From positions 1 through 51,398 of the forward strand of contig RCAB01000441.1 of the NCBI GenBank assembly GCA_003640385.1: a stretch of DNA of 51,398 nt, given 5' to 3'. The notes beneath the pieces are model-generated. The model saw only the letters and a program-made list of their open reading frames with translations. It made no database searches and had not been told where the DNA came from. Source of the stretch: Setaria digitata (taxonomy: Eukaryota; Nematoda; Chromadorea; Rhabditida; Setariidae). The translations under genes were made by a program, and so were the position numbers. This document shows, piece by piece, positions 22,601 through 37,600 of this stretch. Numbering within the stretch: position 1 is the stretch's first letter; each line of letters opens with the position of its first letter.

Positions 22601-25600
22601 ATAATTACTTCCTTACGTTGATTTGCCATTAATTATTCGTGATTTACTAATGATTTGAATAGAATTTAAATTGTTAAAAATATATTTGATTTGAACTTTT
22701 CGAAACATGTGGGTTATATCATCCTTTAAAGCAGCTTGAAATTCTCGAGAATATGTCCCGCGATTTCTTAATGTCTAATTTCGTTCGGGCAAAAAGTTAC
22801 ATGTGAATTTTGTTGGAAAAATTACGATATCCTACTAGAGGTATCGAAAAATATATATATTTCAGTGAATTTTCATGTTAATATTTTATGGCATAATGGG
22901 TTGGTTATAAATACTTTTATTAGTGACTTAATAAAACTAATTATTAGTTTATTTAGTTGAGAATTTTGAAGAGGCTGATGTATAATGTGTCCAGTAATTA
23001 CTAAATGAATTTCTTGGAGTTATTTTTCTCTTTATAACAATTTTTAATTTGCATGGTGGTTCGCTTTGCTTTAATTAAATTATTAATTAGATTATTAACT
23101 AAACTGCTGACAAATCCATCTTTAGCCACTAGATGATTGTGTTGAATAATAGAAATCAGAAACTTGTAAATCTATTGTAATTCTGCTTTTCTTTATCTCT
23201 TCCTTAATTTTAATTCACTTTACCTGGATATTTGGAAAGACAATAAAAGCTACTGAAAAAAAAAAAAAAANAATCTATTGTAATTCTGCTTTTCTTTATC
23301 TCTTCCTTAATTTTAATTCGCTTTACCTGGATATTTGGAAAGACAATAAAAGCTACTGAAAAAAAAAAATGTAAAAGAGCAGGAAAATTGTATGACACGA
23401 ATGATTTCTGTCACATCGGAAAGTTTCTTTTCAGGTAAGCTCAAAAAATGAGTAGTTTAATTTTGTGGAGGACAATTGTAATTACCAAAAACTAATATAG
23501 AGGCATGAACTGCCTCTTAAATTTAACATAATTTACAATGAAATTTATAAAATTCAAGCGAGATAAACCGATGTCTAATTAAGAATATAATTTTTTGCTG
23601 TCTGCTAATGATTATAAATAATAACGATCATATAAGAAGAATGACAATGATAAGATACAAGTGATTATTTGCTAATATTTTCTCCTTTCTTTAACTTCAA
23701 TTTTTTCTTCTTTCATTTTTGCCAGTTTTTCATACATTCAGTTTAATTTATCATTATTTGATGTTTCCACTAACAATTTTGATGAAAATTTTTTTCACAA
23801 ATTACAAAAAAAAAAAAACTTGTAACAAATTTTGCTTATTTTGTTTGTAAAGTTTAGTTATTTATTTATTTCTGAGGTGCAGATATTTATTCATTTCATT
23901 TATTTCATAAATTAAAATAGAAAGGAAAAGCTTTAATGGAGAGAGAGAGAGAGAAAAAAAAAAGAAATATGAGTGATTAAAACTACATTTTACTCAGGTA
24001 CTTGTAAGCGTTGTTATCCAAATTTATTTTTAAAATTTCACTCTCAAGGAAAAAAGTTTCTTCCTTCTTAAATTTCAATTTCTATAAGCGGAGAAGATTT
24101 CAGGTGGACCGTTNTTTTTTCCTTCCTTCTTAAATTTCAATTTCTATAAGCGGAGAAGATTTCAGGTGGACCGTTGAATTTTAGGTAAACAGAGAGATGA
24201 ACAATTTGCGTTTGTTAATAGAATAATATTATAGTTCGTGTAATTCTGTACCAATCATTTTTAGTTTTTCATCTATGCGATATCTTTTACAATTAAATAT
24301 TTCATTTATTTTACATTTAAAGTTCACATAACTTAGACAAAAAAGAAAAAAAAAAGTAAGTGGTAATTTTTTATTTAAATCAGAGATTCATCGGAAATTA
24401 TCAAAACCAGAAACAAGTTGCTCAATTTTATATTACAATTTTGAAGTTTACTATTTTCTGATACAAATTTTTATAAGCTTTTTTGTTTTTTTTTTCTAAA
24501 AATTCATCATAATTACTTAACATCCGTTTTTTTTTTCCGTTCCTACGACTTCTGTATTTTTCAGCCTGATTCGAATGAAGGATAAATGGATGATTCTAAA
24601 TTTTATCAAAAAAATTTTCATTGATTCGCTAATTTAATGAATTTCTTCTGAATAGTAAATTTTAATTAGTATTATCTCGTCTATTGCTAAAAGGATTTCT
24701 TCACTAATTTTGAGACAAATTTGAAATGAATTTCAAGAATAAAAATTATGAAAAAAGGAGGATGCGAAACAATTTTTTCATAGATATACTTAACATGCAA
24801 TTATTTCCTGCTAGTATTATACATTTAACTTTCCAAAAACTTTTCAAGAAGAAAAAAAAAAAAAAAGAGAAAATGTGGAAAAAAAATTTGCCGCTGAAAG
24901 TTAAAATTTAAATTTGTGGAAATAAATTTTTATGTTACATTTGTTAGTGTTATATTTCTAATATTATGAAAGCATCTGGATTGCATACCACTAAACTTAA
25001 TTATTTTTCCAAAAAAATTTGGAAAAATAATTAAGTTTAGTGGTATGTTTTGGGTTTTTTTTTTTTTTTGAAAATTTTCTTCTTTTCTCGAGTCAATAAA
25101 TTTTATTATTAAAAAAAAATTTTCTCGCTAATTATTATTATTATTATTTTTTAATTTATCTTTTATCTGATATGATTGGAACAAAATCTCTCTCTTTTTT
25201 TTTTTTTTTGTTCTTGTTTTGATTTTTTTATTTTCATTTTTTCTTTTTGTTCTTTCAACTATGATTGGTATTAGTAAAATATTGCTGCTATTAACAATAA
25301 AAAAATTTGCTCAAAAACCATTTTTTTTTAAAATTTTTTGTTTTTTGATATAAAAAATTCGGAAAAGAAAAGTGTAACAAAATTCCAAAATTTTTCAATT
25401 TCTTAGAATTTTCTTTTTTTTTTTTGGTTTTCTTTTTCGCTTTTTCATTTTTAAAACGATTCTTTGCTATTGGAGCATTTTCATCTTTTGGCATTTTTTC
25501 TTTCTTTTTTGTAAATTCTTCAATATTAATTCAAACTAGAGAAAACAAAACATTTCACCAGCAAACTTTCTTATTTCCTTTTTTTTTGGCAAAATTCGAA

Positions 25601-28600
25601 GAGCTTATTTTTAGATCTTATTTTAAAAATTCAAATCTATTTTTTTTTTTTTTTTTTGAAATTTTACGCTATATATCATTGTTTTCATATAGTTTGATAA
25701 TCCTTTATCCGCTCATACCTTTTTTTCTTATCATTTTTACATTTTTCCACGTCATAAAACTGATCACTTAATGATTAAACAATAAATCTTATCACTGAAT
25801 GTTTGCTATCATTTTGTCGAAATCTTATCATCTAATCAATTTTCTTGTAACAGAATTTTTGGTCTAGTCTCATCCAATATTTTTTTGCTTAAAATTTACG
25901 ATCAACGATGCCACTTAGTGTTTGCATTTCAACCAAAATGTCAATTTTCCCATTCTGTTCAAATGAGTAATCTTTTCAAAAAAAAAAAGAAAAAAAAGAA
26001 AAAAGAAAAAAAGCGATAAAACGGAAAATTCTGTCGAATGTCATATTTCTTTAGTGAAATTTTTTTTCTTTTTTTTTTTCATTTTTACAGACAAGAAGAC
26101 GATGTATTTATATTTGTTAATATTTATATATTTATTGAAAAATTTTTGTATGAAAATCAACAAAAATGTTTTGAAATGAGTGAAATTCTTCTTCTTCTTT
26201 CGTTCTTTTTTTCTTTTTAAAAAAAAAAAATTTTTAACTGTGAAATTTTTTAATCATAGAAAAATTTAGCATTTTTTTTTTTGCCTGCTCATTTATTATT
26301 GCTATTGTTGCTGACGGTGTAGAATTTTTCACTTCTATAAATGTTAAAAATGTGAAAATAATTTATAAAATATAATTACGATTGATTTTTTTTTAAACAG
26401 ACTTTACGAAATGCTGTGTTGTAATTTTCTCTTTTTTTTTTTTTTCAATTCTTATAATTTCAAAAGAAGAACTGATTTTTTTTTCTTTTTCTTCGTTTTC
26501 ATTTTATTTTATTGTCTTTTTTTTTTTTAATTTTGCTCCAAATTTAATTTAATTTTTAATATAATTTTTAATAGCTGTTTCATTAATGAGAAGCTGAAAA
26601 AAAGAAAAAGTCTGATGAAATTCATTGGCATGGAAAACTATAAATGGTTTAAAATAACATATAATTTCAAATATTTTTCATTTTTCAAGTTCCAGTTTTA
26701 TATTTTCGAAATGTCAGTTTTGTATAGTGGTATCAGTAGGCGAAATAATAATAGCAAACAATAATAAATAATAGGAATAATAATAATAATAATAGTAATA
26801 AATAATAATAATAAATAATAATGATAAATGATAATAATAAATAATAATAATAAATAATAATAAGATATAGTAATAATAATGATAGTAATTGTTCTGTTTG
26901 ACGTGCAGTATTACTAAGTTGCATAAAAGCCAACCGAATTATTTTTTTTTTTTTTTTTGATTTTCCACCTGAAATCCTGATATTTTATTTAATTCGTAAA
27001 AAAAAAAATGAAAATATAAAAACACTAAAGTGGATTGATTTGATTTTTATAAAGCAAAAGAATATTTCGATAATACCAATAGCTATTGATGATTCCAAAG
27101 CTGTCCAAACTAACGTTCTCCTCTTTTTAAAACAATATAAAAATGACAATAAATGATAAGAACAATGCCAATCAGTGACAGTTTCAGTTGTGATATCATC
27201 ACCATATGGATTCAGTTAGATCGTCTAATAAATGAATTAATATTTTCAAATATACAAGCATTCTATTGGGATTCCTTATCGCTCAAGTGATTAGTTTTTA
27301 TTATCATAGGATGATAGTTGAGAGTTAAAGATGAAAGAATGTGTTTGGCTTTTTTTTTTTTTTTTTGTTAAGTTGCTTTTCGTTAAAAAATTAGTAATTT
27401 GAACGGATAAATTTTCTGGATTTGCTTAAAAATCAGTAAATGAAAGAATAAAAGATTGAGCTTGATCGATTTAATCACTGAATTATCATATTGTGATAGT
27501 CACTCATCATCTTTATCCTTTATTATTCCTTCTTCTTCCGCACATTTTTCCCACCCATTTAATTATTTTCATTTTGTTTCAATTTTTGGAAAAATTTTTA
27601 TGCCTGCAATATTAAATTCAAATGTCCTTTTTTCAGCAATAATTCGATATATCGGTAATTAAGTACCTGCTGAGGAATATTGACATGTTAGGTGCAGGAA
27701 AAAAAAAATTCCAATTTAGAGTATTTTACATTCCTTTTCATTCTCCTGCTTTTTAACTGATGTAAAAAAATTTAATGAGGAAAATTTTATTTTTGAGCAT
27801 TCATTACTCTGCTAACTGAAATTTTAATAAATATGAAATTCTATTCACCTCAGAAATCAAGTTGTAAGTTAAAATGAACAATTTCAAATACTTTTTTTTT
27901 CTTTTTTTTTTTGAAGAGCAAATTAAATCAATGCAGTGATTCAGTTCAGTTTTCGCTGTTTAATTAATGCAATATTTCCACTGTTGTTAAAATACAATAC
28001 TGACAAATATATTTCATTGGGAAGTTTCGGAAATTAAAATATATTCAAATTCAAATTTAAACTCTATTCAATCAAATCTGGAAATTTTTACCCTCAATTA
28101 ATCAAATTGTTCAGTAAGTCATTGCTTTAAATGTTTCCTTTTCTCACTCCTTTCTTCTCTTTCGTTTTGTTTCATCTTTTTTTTTTTTTCATTAATAAAA
28201 CTTGATTAAGGCTGACAAATTTGGAAATCAATTCCTTTTCAATTAAAATAATAAATTAATTCAAGTATACCACGCCCTTCTCAGTTTTGTTGTTCGATTT
28301 GTTGCTGAACAGTTTATAGCAATTAAAGTATCATTTTTCATATTACCTTCTTACAATGAAATTTTTATATTTTACTTCCATTTTTACATTTTTCTTTGTG
28401 AAAACATTGAAACGTACGACCACGTTTAAATCTACAATCCGTAAAGAAATATACTTAAATTTTGAACTAAATACGTTTATATTTCAATGTTTTTTTTTTT
28501 TTTTTTTAACTGTACATGAATGCGTGTTAACACGTCCTTATGGATGTATTATTAGATATGATCACTTTGTTGTTTCATCACGTCCGTGAATGTGAGCGTA

Positions 28601-31600
28601 TTACCGCTAGCGTAGTTAAAAGAAATGATAATTTTAAAATTGGACAGTTTTTCGCAATCATCCGTAAATTGAATACGTGTTGAGTGATGATAATACATCT
28701 AACCAAATACTTTGAACACGTTCGTAAGTGTTCTTCTTTGAGAAGAGTTTAAAATAATTAAGTGGCATTTAGCATATCATTTCAATTAGATCAAATATTG
28801 ATATCAGTTCCATGTTTTATTATTTCAGTGAAATATCAAAGAGAGAAAAGAAAAAAAAAAAAACTTAAATCGAAATGATAAAAGTTTGCAATGCTTTGAT
28901 CAGCTTGTATGATACGTCAAAAGTAACACGTAGTAAATTCGTTAAAATAGACAACACGTTCATTTTTGAAATTAAATCATAAACTTATTGCTGAAAATTT
29001 CAGGCTAAAAAAAATTCAAATCCATCATCAAAAACAATAACAGTTCCGTTAAGTACTCAGCCGGCTCAGTCATCAAGTCAGCAGCAGACACAGCCGTTAT
29101 CACCACCGTTATTATCAGTATTATCACCATTATCAACATCAGCAATAAAAGCAACAAATCTGCAACACGTCAATCAATATGGTGAATATGTTTAATTTTA
29201 ATATTTCACAAAGAATTTTTTTTTTTTTTTTTTGATTAATTTCAGTGGGTAAAGTTTTTATTGAGAGGTTTAGATTAGCACTAATATGTCACATTTGAAA
29301 TTTTTTTTTTTTCCTCTGTAGCTATGCCTTTTTTTCTTAAAAAGTTTTATTAACTTGAAATTAATAAATATTAGCAAATTCTAATTCTCTTCCAGTCAAT
29401 GATAAATTTTCAAGTTAATAAAAAAAATGATAAATTTTCAAAAAGTCAATGATAAATTTTCAAGTTAATAAAAAAAAATTATTTTAGAGCACCTTGTTAT
29501 AATTAAATTTTTTTTCTTAATTGAAGTTCAAGTTGCTTAAGTTTTTAATCTAATATGGAAATTTTCAATACACCCAAAATTAGCTTTAAACTTTATCCAT
29601 CTAGTCTTATTGGCATAGAATTCATAACAACACTAAGCATAATTAATTTGTACAATTGACGCTTAATTTTATTACCAAATAATATGACTGGCAATAAGTT
29701 ATCTGAGCAGTAGCCAACTGTTAATTTGAGAAAGCTAAATTTTGCTCGCTCTAAATTAGAAATCATTTTTCAAGTTCTGTCTTTATCTTATTCTAATGTC
29801 AAATAATCGGCTGATCTAACATTTCTGGCAAATTTAAATTTTGTTTTTAACTGTTGAATCAAAATTTAAGCAAATTTTTATATGAGCTTATCTTTAAGCA
29901 AGATAAGTTTACATTACTAACAAATCAACTTATCATGTCATGAAATTAAAACTTTTCCGCTACTTATCAATGAATTTATTTCATTCTTTCTCATCAGTCA
30001 TCTTTTCCAGAGAAAACAAAAAATGCTTAGGATCATTTAAATTTATTTGAAATGTTTAAAAAAAAAATGAGAAATGACTTATTACTTTTCGTGATGTACA
30101 TATACTTCCCTCTGTTACATCTGTTTCATTTTACTTTATTTAAAATTAAACAATTTATTTGATCAGAAATTTATCTTAGGTTTAAGAAAATTAGATTTTT
30201 CTTTACAAATACACGAATTTTTCAAAAAAATTTTATATATCGGAAAAAGAAACCACAATTTAAAATTGTTTAAATTGGTGCATTTTAAATTGAGGATGAA
30301 AATATTTGACAAGTGTTATTTAACACTGATCAATTGAACAGTACATTTAATTTTGAAAGTTTTCAATTTTGAACTCCATATTTTTGCTAATTTCAATTAA
30401 TTTGTTCGAAGAGTGGCTGAAGCGAACATTAAATAATTAACCAATCAATTTAGTCCAATAATTTTTCCAATTATATTTATTTTATTCAGTCCAAATTTTG
30501 ACTAAATTATTTATTTTTTTAAATTGCAAAAATTCGTAAATTATACTGGTGATCACCTTAGTTAATCATGTAACATCATTGGGAAGCATTATTTCATAGC
30601 TTTTTCGTTTTGTTTTTATCACTACTATTCCAAGTGATAATTTTAGTTGCCTTTTTCCAAACTTTTTTTTTTTTTGTTTAAAATAATATCCAAATATTTC
30701 AGTAATTTTTTTCCTCTAACCAAATTTCTCTTCCCTTTTTTTCTTTACTACATTTTAAAAACATTTAATAAGCGCTTATCGACTTGCAGAATGGAAAATA
30801 AGCTTTAGAAAGGGAAAAAAGGACTTGATTATATTAGTAGTGAGCCAAAAATAATGGGAATTTATAAAAGAAAAACCATATATGACGTGAACATACGTCA
30901 GATTAATTTTTTTTTTCTCGACTGAAAAATTAAAATGGGAAATACGTAACAGAGGTTTCATCCCAAAATATTATCCAAAACAAAAAGGAAAATATGATAA
31001 GATATGATAAGTGATTTCAAATCAAAAATTATTAATTATTATTTTACATTTTATGAATTGACTAACTTTTTCCCAGGCATTCCTTTTCCTTTTTTTTTTT
31101 TTTTTTTTTTTTAATTATTGTAATTGCTTTAATTATTTTAGAATTCAATTTCCAGAACTGTAGACAAGTGTGTCTGTTATGAGTATAAGAAATTGCAGTT
31201 ATTAATTTGTCGCATTAATTAATCCCCAAATAATGCTAAATATATTTGTATTTTCTTTACTGATATCATTTTAAATTGAGAATATTATCAGTTAAATAAA
31301 ATTATCATGTTACCAATAGATAAAATTGATTTAATTCCTCTTCATAATATTAATTGTAACATTCAATTTTTCATTCGCAATAAACCGAAAATGAAACGAA
31401 TGCATTTTTTTTTTTTCTTTTTTTGATGAATAAATGGAAATTGTGTATAAAGAAAAAGGAAAGAATAAATATAGCAAAGAAATGTAAGGATTTTATGAAA
31501 AATTCAAAAGTTTATAATAAAAAATTAATAATAATAATAATGATGGAAATAAAACAAAAAAGAAAATGAATCTTTTGGAAGTTCAATAAAACAAATGAAA

Positions 31601-34600
31601 AGAATAAAAATGATAACGATAAAAAAAAAAAATGGAATTTTTTTTTTAAAATAAAAACTTTTCAACAAAAAAAAAAAAGTATTTGGAAAAAAAAAAAACA
31701 GGTGCGGAAAGCTACTTTAATTTGCAATTTTCATTTTGTTAAATGAGCAAGGAAGAGATAAGGTTCTATTTTAAAAAACCATCCATAGCAGTAGAATTGA
31801 TAATTTCATTGATAATGATATTTTTACCTCTCATTTTCTTGCCCCATTAAAGATACATTTTTGTGTTCTCTCTCTCTCCTTCCCTCGCTCTAGCTGTCTG
31901 TCTCTCTCTCTCTCTCTCTCTCTAATGATAGATAAGTATTTAGAAAATGAAAAGTGGAAAAAAAAAAAAANAAAGTTTGTCTGTTTCCCTTCCAGTACAT
32001 TTTCGATTTTCTATTCCTTTTCATTTCTAATTTTATTCATTAAATTTTATGTCACCAACAGTTGTCACAATGTTTCAGCTAATTACAAAAAAAAAAAAAA
32101 AATCACATCATTTTTTTTTTTAAATTAATTAATTATTTGTAAATTTATTTATATATCAGTTTTTGTCGACCATCTATCTGTCTTCTTCTTACTTTCTCAT
32201 CTTCCAATAATCACTTCCAATACATTGATTCTAAATTAGTAAGACATGTAGAAGTGAAAAGCTTATCATCATCAAGTTGTAAGTCCAAACAATCCCGAGA
32301 GTATGCTCCACCACACATCTCAGGATTGGAATTGAGAGACGAGACGACCCAATCAATTTGCGTAAGTCTTAGCACAATCTTCATTTGCAGCAGGTGATTG
32401 CAAAATGATCACTAAGTTTGATTTTTATTGTTATTCTGTTTGTCGCTACTCTCGAATAACTTTGATCATTGTTTTATTGTTATTGTTTATTCCTAATTGT
32501 TGCTATTGATTGTTTATTGCTATTATTACCACGATCAATTATTGTTATGATCATTAATTATTACGATTAGCTATTACTATTAACTATTATTAATTATTAT
32601 TATTAGACATTACTGTTAATTGTATTATTACTGCTGTTATTACAATTAATTATTGTTATTATATTATCATCCACTGTTATTAACATTATTGACATCATCT
32701 CTTCATGGTCATTATTATCATCAATATCATATTGTCACTACTATTATTAATTATTAAACAATTTTAGAATGCTATAGTTATAGCTAGCGAAAATTCTATA
32801 ATATCAAAGTATAAATTGTATCAAACGTTGTTTCTCTCTCTCTCTTTTTTTTTTTTTTATCACTATTAGAAAAGTCATTAATGAGTTTGTACAAATAAAT
32901 TCTTAGAGAATGAGCTAAAAAGTATCGAATTGAAATAAAAGTTTTCATTTTGGCTTATTTCTTTTTCCAAACTTTTCATTTCCCTTGACATAAGCTTTCT
33001 TTTTTTTTTTTTTTCCTTTTTGCAAACTCAGGAAAGGTAGAAAAAATACTCTTCAGGTGTGCTTCATTATTGGAACAGCTTTTATGGCTAATGCTTGTGC
33101 ATCTAGTGCTAACGATATATGTCAACATGTTTACGTACACGCACATCACGTACTTGTACACACGGACACGCACTTGTATAGACGTAAACATACATACATG
33201 CACACACACACACGCACATACCTACACGTGTACAACGCACATTTATACTCGTAATGCTTACGTGAAAGGGAATGGACTGATAAATTTTTATACTTTTCTG
33301 ATAAACGTTATCGCTGANGCATGCACACACACACACACATACCTACACGTGTATAACGCACATTTATACTCGTAATGCTTACGTGAAAGGGAATGGACTG
33401 ATAAATTTTTATACTTTTCTGATAAACGTTATCGCTGAAAAATAGATAATTTAATGATAATTGTTTAAAATTGCTATACTTTATCATTATAAGTTTCTGT
33501 TTCTTAGTGCACATACATATTCAACTATTGCAAACCACTAATTAGTGATAAATTAATTGGTTTTTTTTTTCTTCATTTTACCAAATATTTTCTAGTTCTA
33601 GCCTAGATGGTAATATTATTTTTTCAATGAAGAAGTGAAAAAAAATGTTTATTTTGTTTGTTTATCCTTTGGTTCATTTGTTGATTCTATTTGATTTGTT
33701 TTTCTTTTTCCGGCAAAAGTTTTAAAATACATATTTATAGTTTTGATTAAAAAAAAAAAATTAATTTCTCATTTAATTCTTTTTATCTTGTAAATTAGAA
33801 CTTAGAAAATTGTGGTAAAAATTTTCTCCACCTTCTATTTATATGTTTTTTTTTATCATTATTATGCTGAAAAAAAATATTTATTTGCTTCTTACATCTT
33901 TTTGTGTCGGATAATAATTGTTTGTTTAAATTATTATAACGCTTAGTTTGATTAAAATGTGCAATCATTAGAAACTCTTTCATTTCATTTCTTTTTTTTT
34001 TTTTTTTTTTTTAAATTATATTATTTAGATCATTTGAAAGCAATTTTTTAAATGTATTTTCGCGATTTTTTTTTTTTTTTCTAAGATGATTACTTAATTT
34101 ATTATTTGAATTTTTCTTTTTTTTTTTTTTGCTGTTTAGTCAAAGCTGCTTTCAAGAAATATTTTAATTTATTATTTAGGTTGCATTTATTTCAATTGTT
34201 TTTTTTTTTCATTTTGATTTGCTTGCTACTTTCTATTTCTATTAGAACTGCTTTTTTTTTTGTTAATTAAATTGTTATAATTAATTTGTTGTTGTTTTCA
34301 TGCAATTCTTTTTATTCAAATTTTTGGATAATTTGATTATCCGAATAAAATTAGTAAATTGTTAAAATTTTTCCAGCCGTTTTTAATTGATATCCCTCAT
34401 TTGAAAAAATTCCAGTTTCATACTTCTATCAAAGATATTACTTAAACAAAAAAAAAAAATTTTCAGTAAAAAACAAAAAATAGCACTCCTATCTAGCTAG
34501 AGAATCTGATAAATACAATCAAAATATTTGTCTTTTTTTTTTTTTTTTTTAATTGTATAAAAACAATTATCACTGATTTATTTTTATTTCTCATTTTTTT

Positions 34601-37600
34601 TTTTTTACTTTTTGCAAGTGATCGTATCGATATTTAACTGAAATATTGATTATTCTTTAAAAAATCACGATTTTTTTTCCAGTTATATTTTAAATGACAA
34701 TTTTTTTTTATTATTTAATAATGAAGAAACAAAAGATCGGAGATACGAAATGTATGAAAGCTTTTTTTTTTTTGTTTCTTTTTAAGTTTTATTTCTCTCT
34801 TAATTTTATTTTGGGGGTTGAAAAATTCGGTGATGAAACGGCTACACTGTAATTATAAACGAAATAAAGAAGCACGCAGATCGATGCTATCAACTGGTTA
34901 CGAATTTTTTTGCAATTTGAAAAATCTTTTCCGGAAGTATCAAAAAAAAAAAAAAAAAAAAAGTAAAATAAAAAAAAAACTTATTTTACACAGGACAAAA
35001 ATTTTGTTTTCATGTCGCTATTAAATTATTTGCAATAATTCCATTTTTTTCTATTCATCTTTGTCTGCTTTTTTCTTTATTTAATTTTGCTCTTTTTTCT
35101 AAAAAAAAAAAAAAAAAAAAAAATTCCAAATTTTTAGACACTTTTATGATCTTGGTTTAAAAAAGAAAAAAAAATTCTTTTGATACTATTTTATTTCATT
35201 GGTAATATTTTACATTAAAAAAAAACAGAAAAAAAACAAAAAAAATAATAAAATTTATTTCAAAAGAAAAAACGTATAGTACGAGAAGATGTGAAATTTT
35301 GAAGTTCTCATTTACGAACAAAAAAAAAAAAGGGATAAATTTTTTTTTTTTTTTGCTTCATAATAATTGAAAATAATTGATAGCAATAAATTTGAAATTA
35401 AATTTCGCACCATTACTGTTATTATTATTTTTTTTTCTTAATTATTGCACAATTTGAATACTGAATTGTGAGCACAGGTGAAAAAGCAAGATGACAACTT
35501 TTTGGGAAGACATTTATTTAATTTTCAAGAAGTTTATTTTTTAAAAACTTCATTTCTATTGATGTCCTTTTTCCTTTCAATTTCACACCATCTACTGCTA
35601 ACCTTCTTTTTTCCATACCTGTATTTCTCGTTAATCCAATTAATAACACGCTTTAATGTTTGTCAAGTTAAGATTTGTAATACTGTATGATATATTCTCA
35701 ATCTTATGACTTTCATAATTAAATTTTAACTTTCAGAAATGTTAGCAAATGTTGTTTTTTTTTTTTTTTTTTTTTTTTCTGAAATGTAAATGTCAGCAGT
35801 TTTAATTAAAAACGGCTGGCAAAAATGGATCAGAAAAGCGTCATTCATATGTTCATATTTATATCGTATTACCTTCTTGATCATCTTTGAAATGTTTAAA
35901 ATGAAATGAAAATTTGGAAAATAGTAATAATTAACTAATTAATACAACGTGTCATTTAGTAGCTTTTAAATTACTTCACATAATTTGCGTAACAAATTAC
36001 TTCACATAATTTGCGGTCGACAAAAAAATTTTTTCTTTCTGACACCAATTCATCAACACTAAATTCTGTGGGGAAGAAAAAAAAAAAGTGCTTATTTAAT
36101 CATTTGTAATTACTAACTAATTATACTAACTTGTTACTTATGCGTCTTAGTCTTCTTAGTTTTAAAAATAATTACACTTCTATTTAATTGCACATTAATT
36201 TTAGTTTTTCTTTTTTCTTAATAAGGAAAAATGAATATGTTTTGCTCATTTTTATTCCTAAATAATAATAATAAACAATAAGATAATTTTGTCGCTTTTT
36301 ATTTGTAAACAAAAAAAAAAAGGAAAACATTTTGCTTTTTTTTATAAATTCCTTATTAAAAAAAAAAAAGTAATTATTTTTTTGATCTTTTTTTTTTTTT
36401 TTTCTTTGAGAATAAAATATCAAATGTTATAATTATCGATCTGTAAAATAACAAAATGCATACTTTTTATAATTTTATATCTAAAATATTTTGTCAGTCT
36501 GTTTTTCAATTTTCTCCATACTTTTCATACAGGTAGCAATTAAAGTTGGAAAAAAAAATCCAAATTATTTGTTTTTTTTTTTCCGAATTATTGTTAATAA
36601 TACAATGATTATTGTTGACATTATACAATCCCCATTAATACAGTTCGAATATTTCTGCACTTCATATTCAGTTTTATTCCTGTTCTTCAGTACTTTTTAA
36701 AATATTTATATATGTATGCTGTTAATTTCTGTTGTTGTTTTTTTTTTAATTAGTAGAAATGATTTAAATGTATAATTGAATTTATACCTATCAATTCCAT
36801 TTTATAATTTGATATGGTAACTTAATTTCACAACCAGATTGAACGATTTAATTTTGCAATCAAATCTTATCGCTTGATTTTTTAATCCGATGTGTTAATT
36901 TAATTTAAATTTGTAATCATATTTAATATTAACAGATGCACTATTAATGTTTTATTAATAGATTGCTGTTTATTTTAATCCATCTTTTTTTTTTTTTTTT
37001 TTGCAATTATTTGAGAAATAAATTTATTCTACATTTCGATGAAAAAAAAAAAAGCAATAAATATTTTATTTTATTTTATTTCATAAAGTGCCGAAGTAAT
37101 TTCCAATAAAACAAAAGATTTGCAATTAAAGATGAGAAAAGAAGACATTTCAATAAACTGAAATTTAAAAAAAAAAAAAAAATAAATAATTTGGTTAATT
37201 TATAACTGAAAATATTTACTTGTCGTCGGACAAATGCTAATTGTGTCCTTCAGCAAAATGCACAGCACTCATTTTACAACAATTTTTTCGTCTTTTCTTT
37301 TCATTAAAGTTTAATCTTTGACAATTAAAAAAAAAAAAAAAAAAGTAAATAAATAAATAATGTTCAAATAGGAAGCTAGCACATACTGTTACAATGGTCT
37401 ATTTAGTGGCACATTTTGGTAGAGAGGAAACAAAATAGTGAAAAAAAAACGAAATCAAAAATTTACTCTTTTATCCTTTTTTTTTTTTTTTTTTTTTTTT
37501 TTGCAAGAAACTTGTTTTCCTCTTCAATTTCAGGTCTTTTTTTCCTTCATTTTAATCATAAATCATTAAAAAAAAAAAAAAAAAGAAGTTAATTAATATT

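Larger units (their letters stand above)
22246..29003 (+). other. 6.8-kb intron of the large RING gene
   Basis: Begins GTAAGC after exon 22084-22245 and ends TTTCAG before exon 29004. It is T-rich and contains two N-flanking duplications, the hairpin at 24985-25046 and the trinucleotide array at 26746-26880. Long open frames here (for example 25424-25771) are Phe/Leu strings from poly-T and are not genes. Confidence 0.6.
29182..32239 (+). other. 3.1-kb intron of the large RING gene
   Basis: Between exon 29004-29181 (donor GTGAAT) and exon 32240-32361 (acceptor AAATTAG). Contains a duplicated segment at 29395-29478, a CT-rich tract at 31868-31923 and an N at 31971 within a poly-A run. No additional exon was seen. 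Confidence 0.55.

Noticed and set aside
25424..25771. 115-codon Phe-rich open frame
   Set aside because: It is a translation of poly-T-rich intron sequence with no splice logic or family resemblance.
26733..26933. Leu/Tyr/Ile-rich 66-codon minus-strand frame
   Set aside because: It is a translation of the AAT microsatellite.
33109..33336. Cys/Val-rich minus-strand frames
   Set aside because: They arise from the CA microsatellite and from the artificial duplication across the N at 33318.
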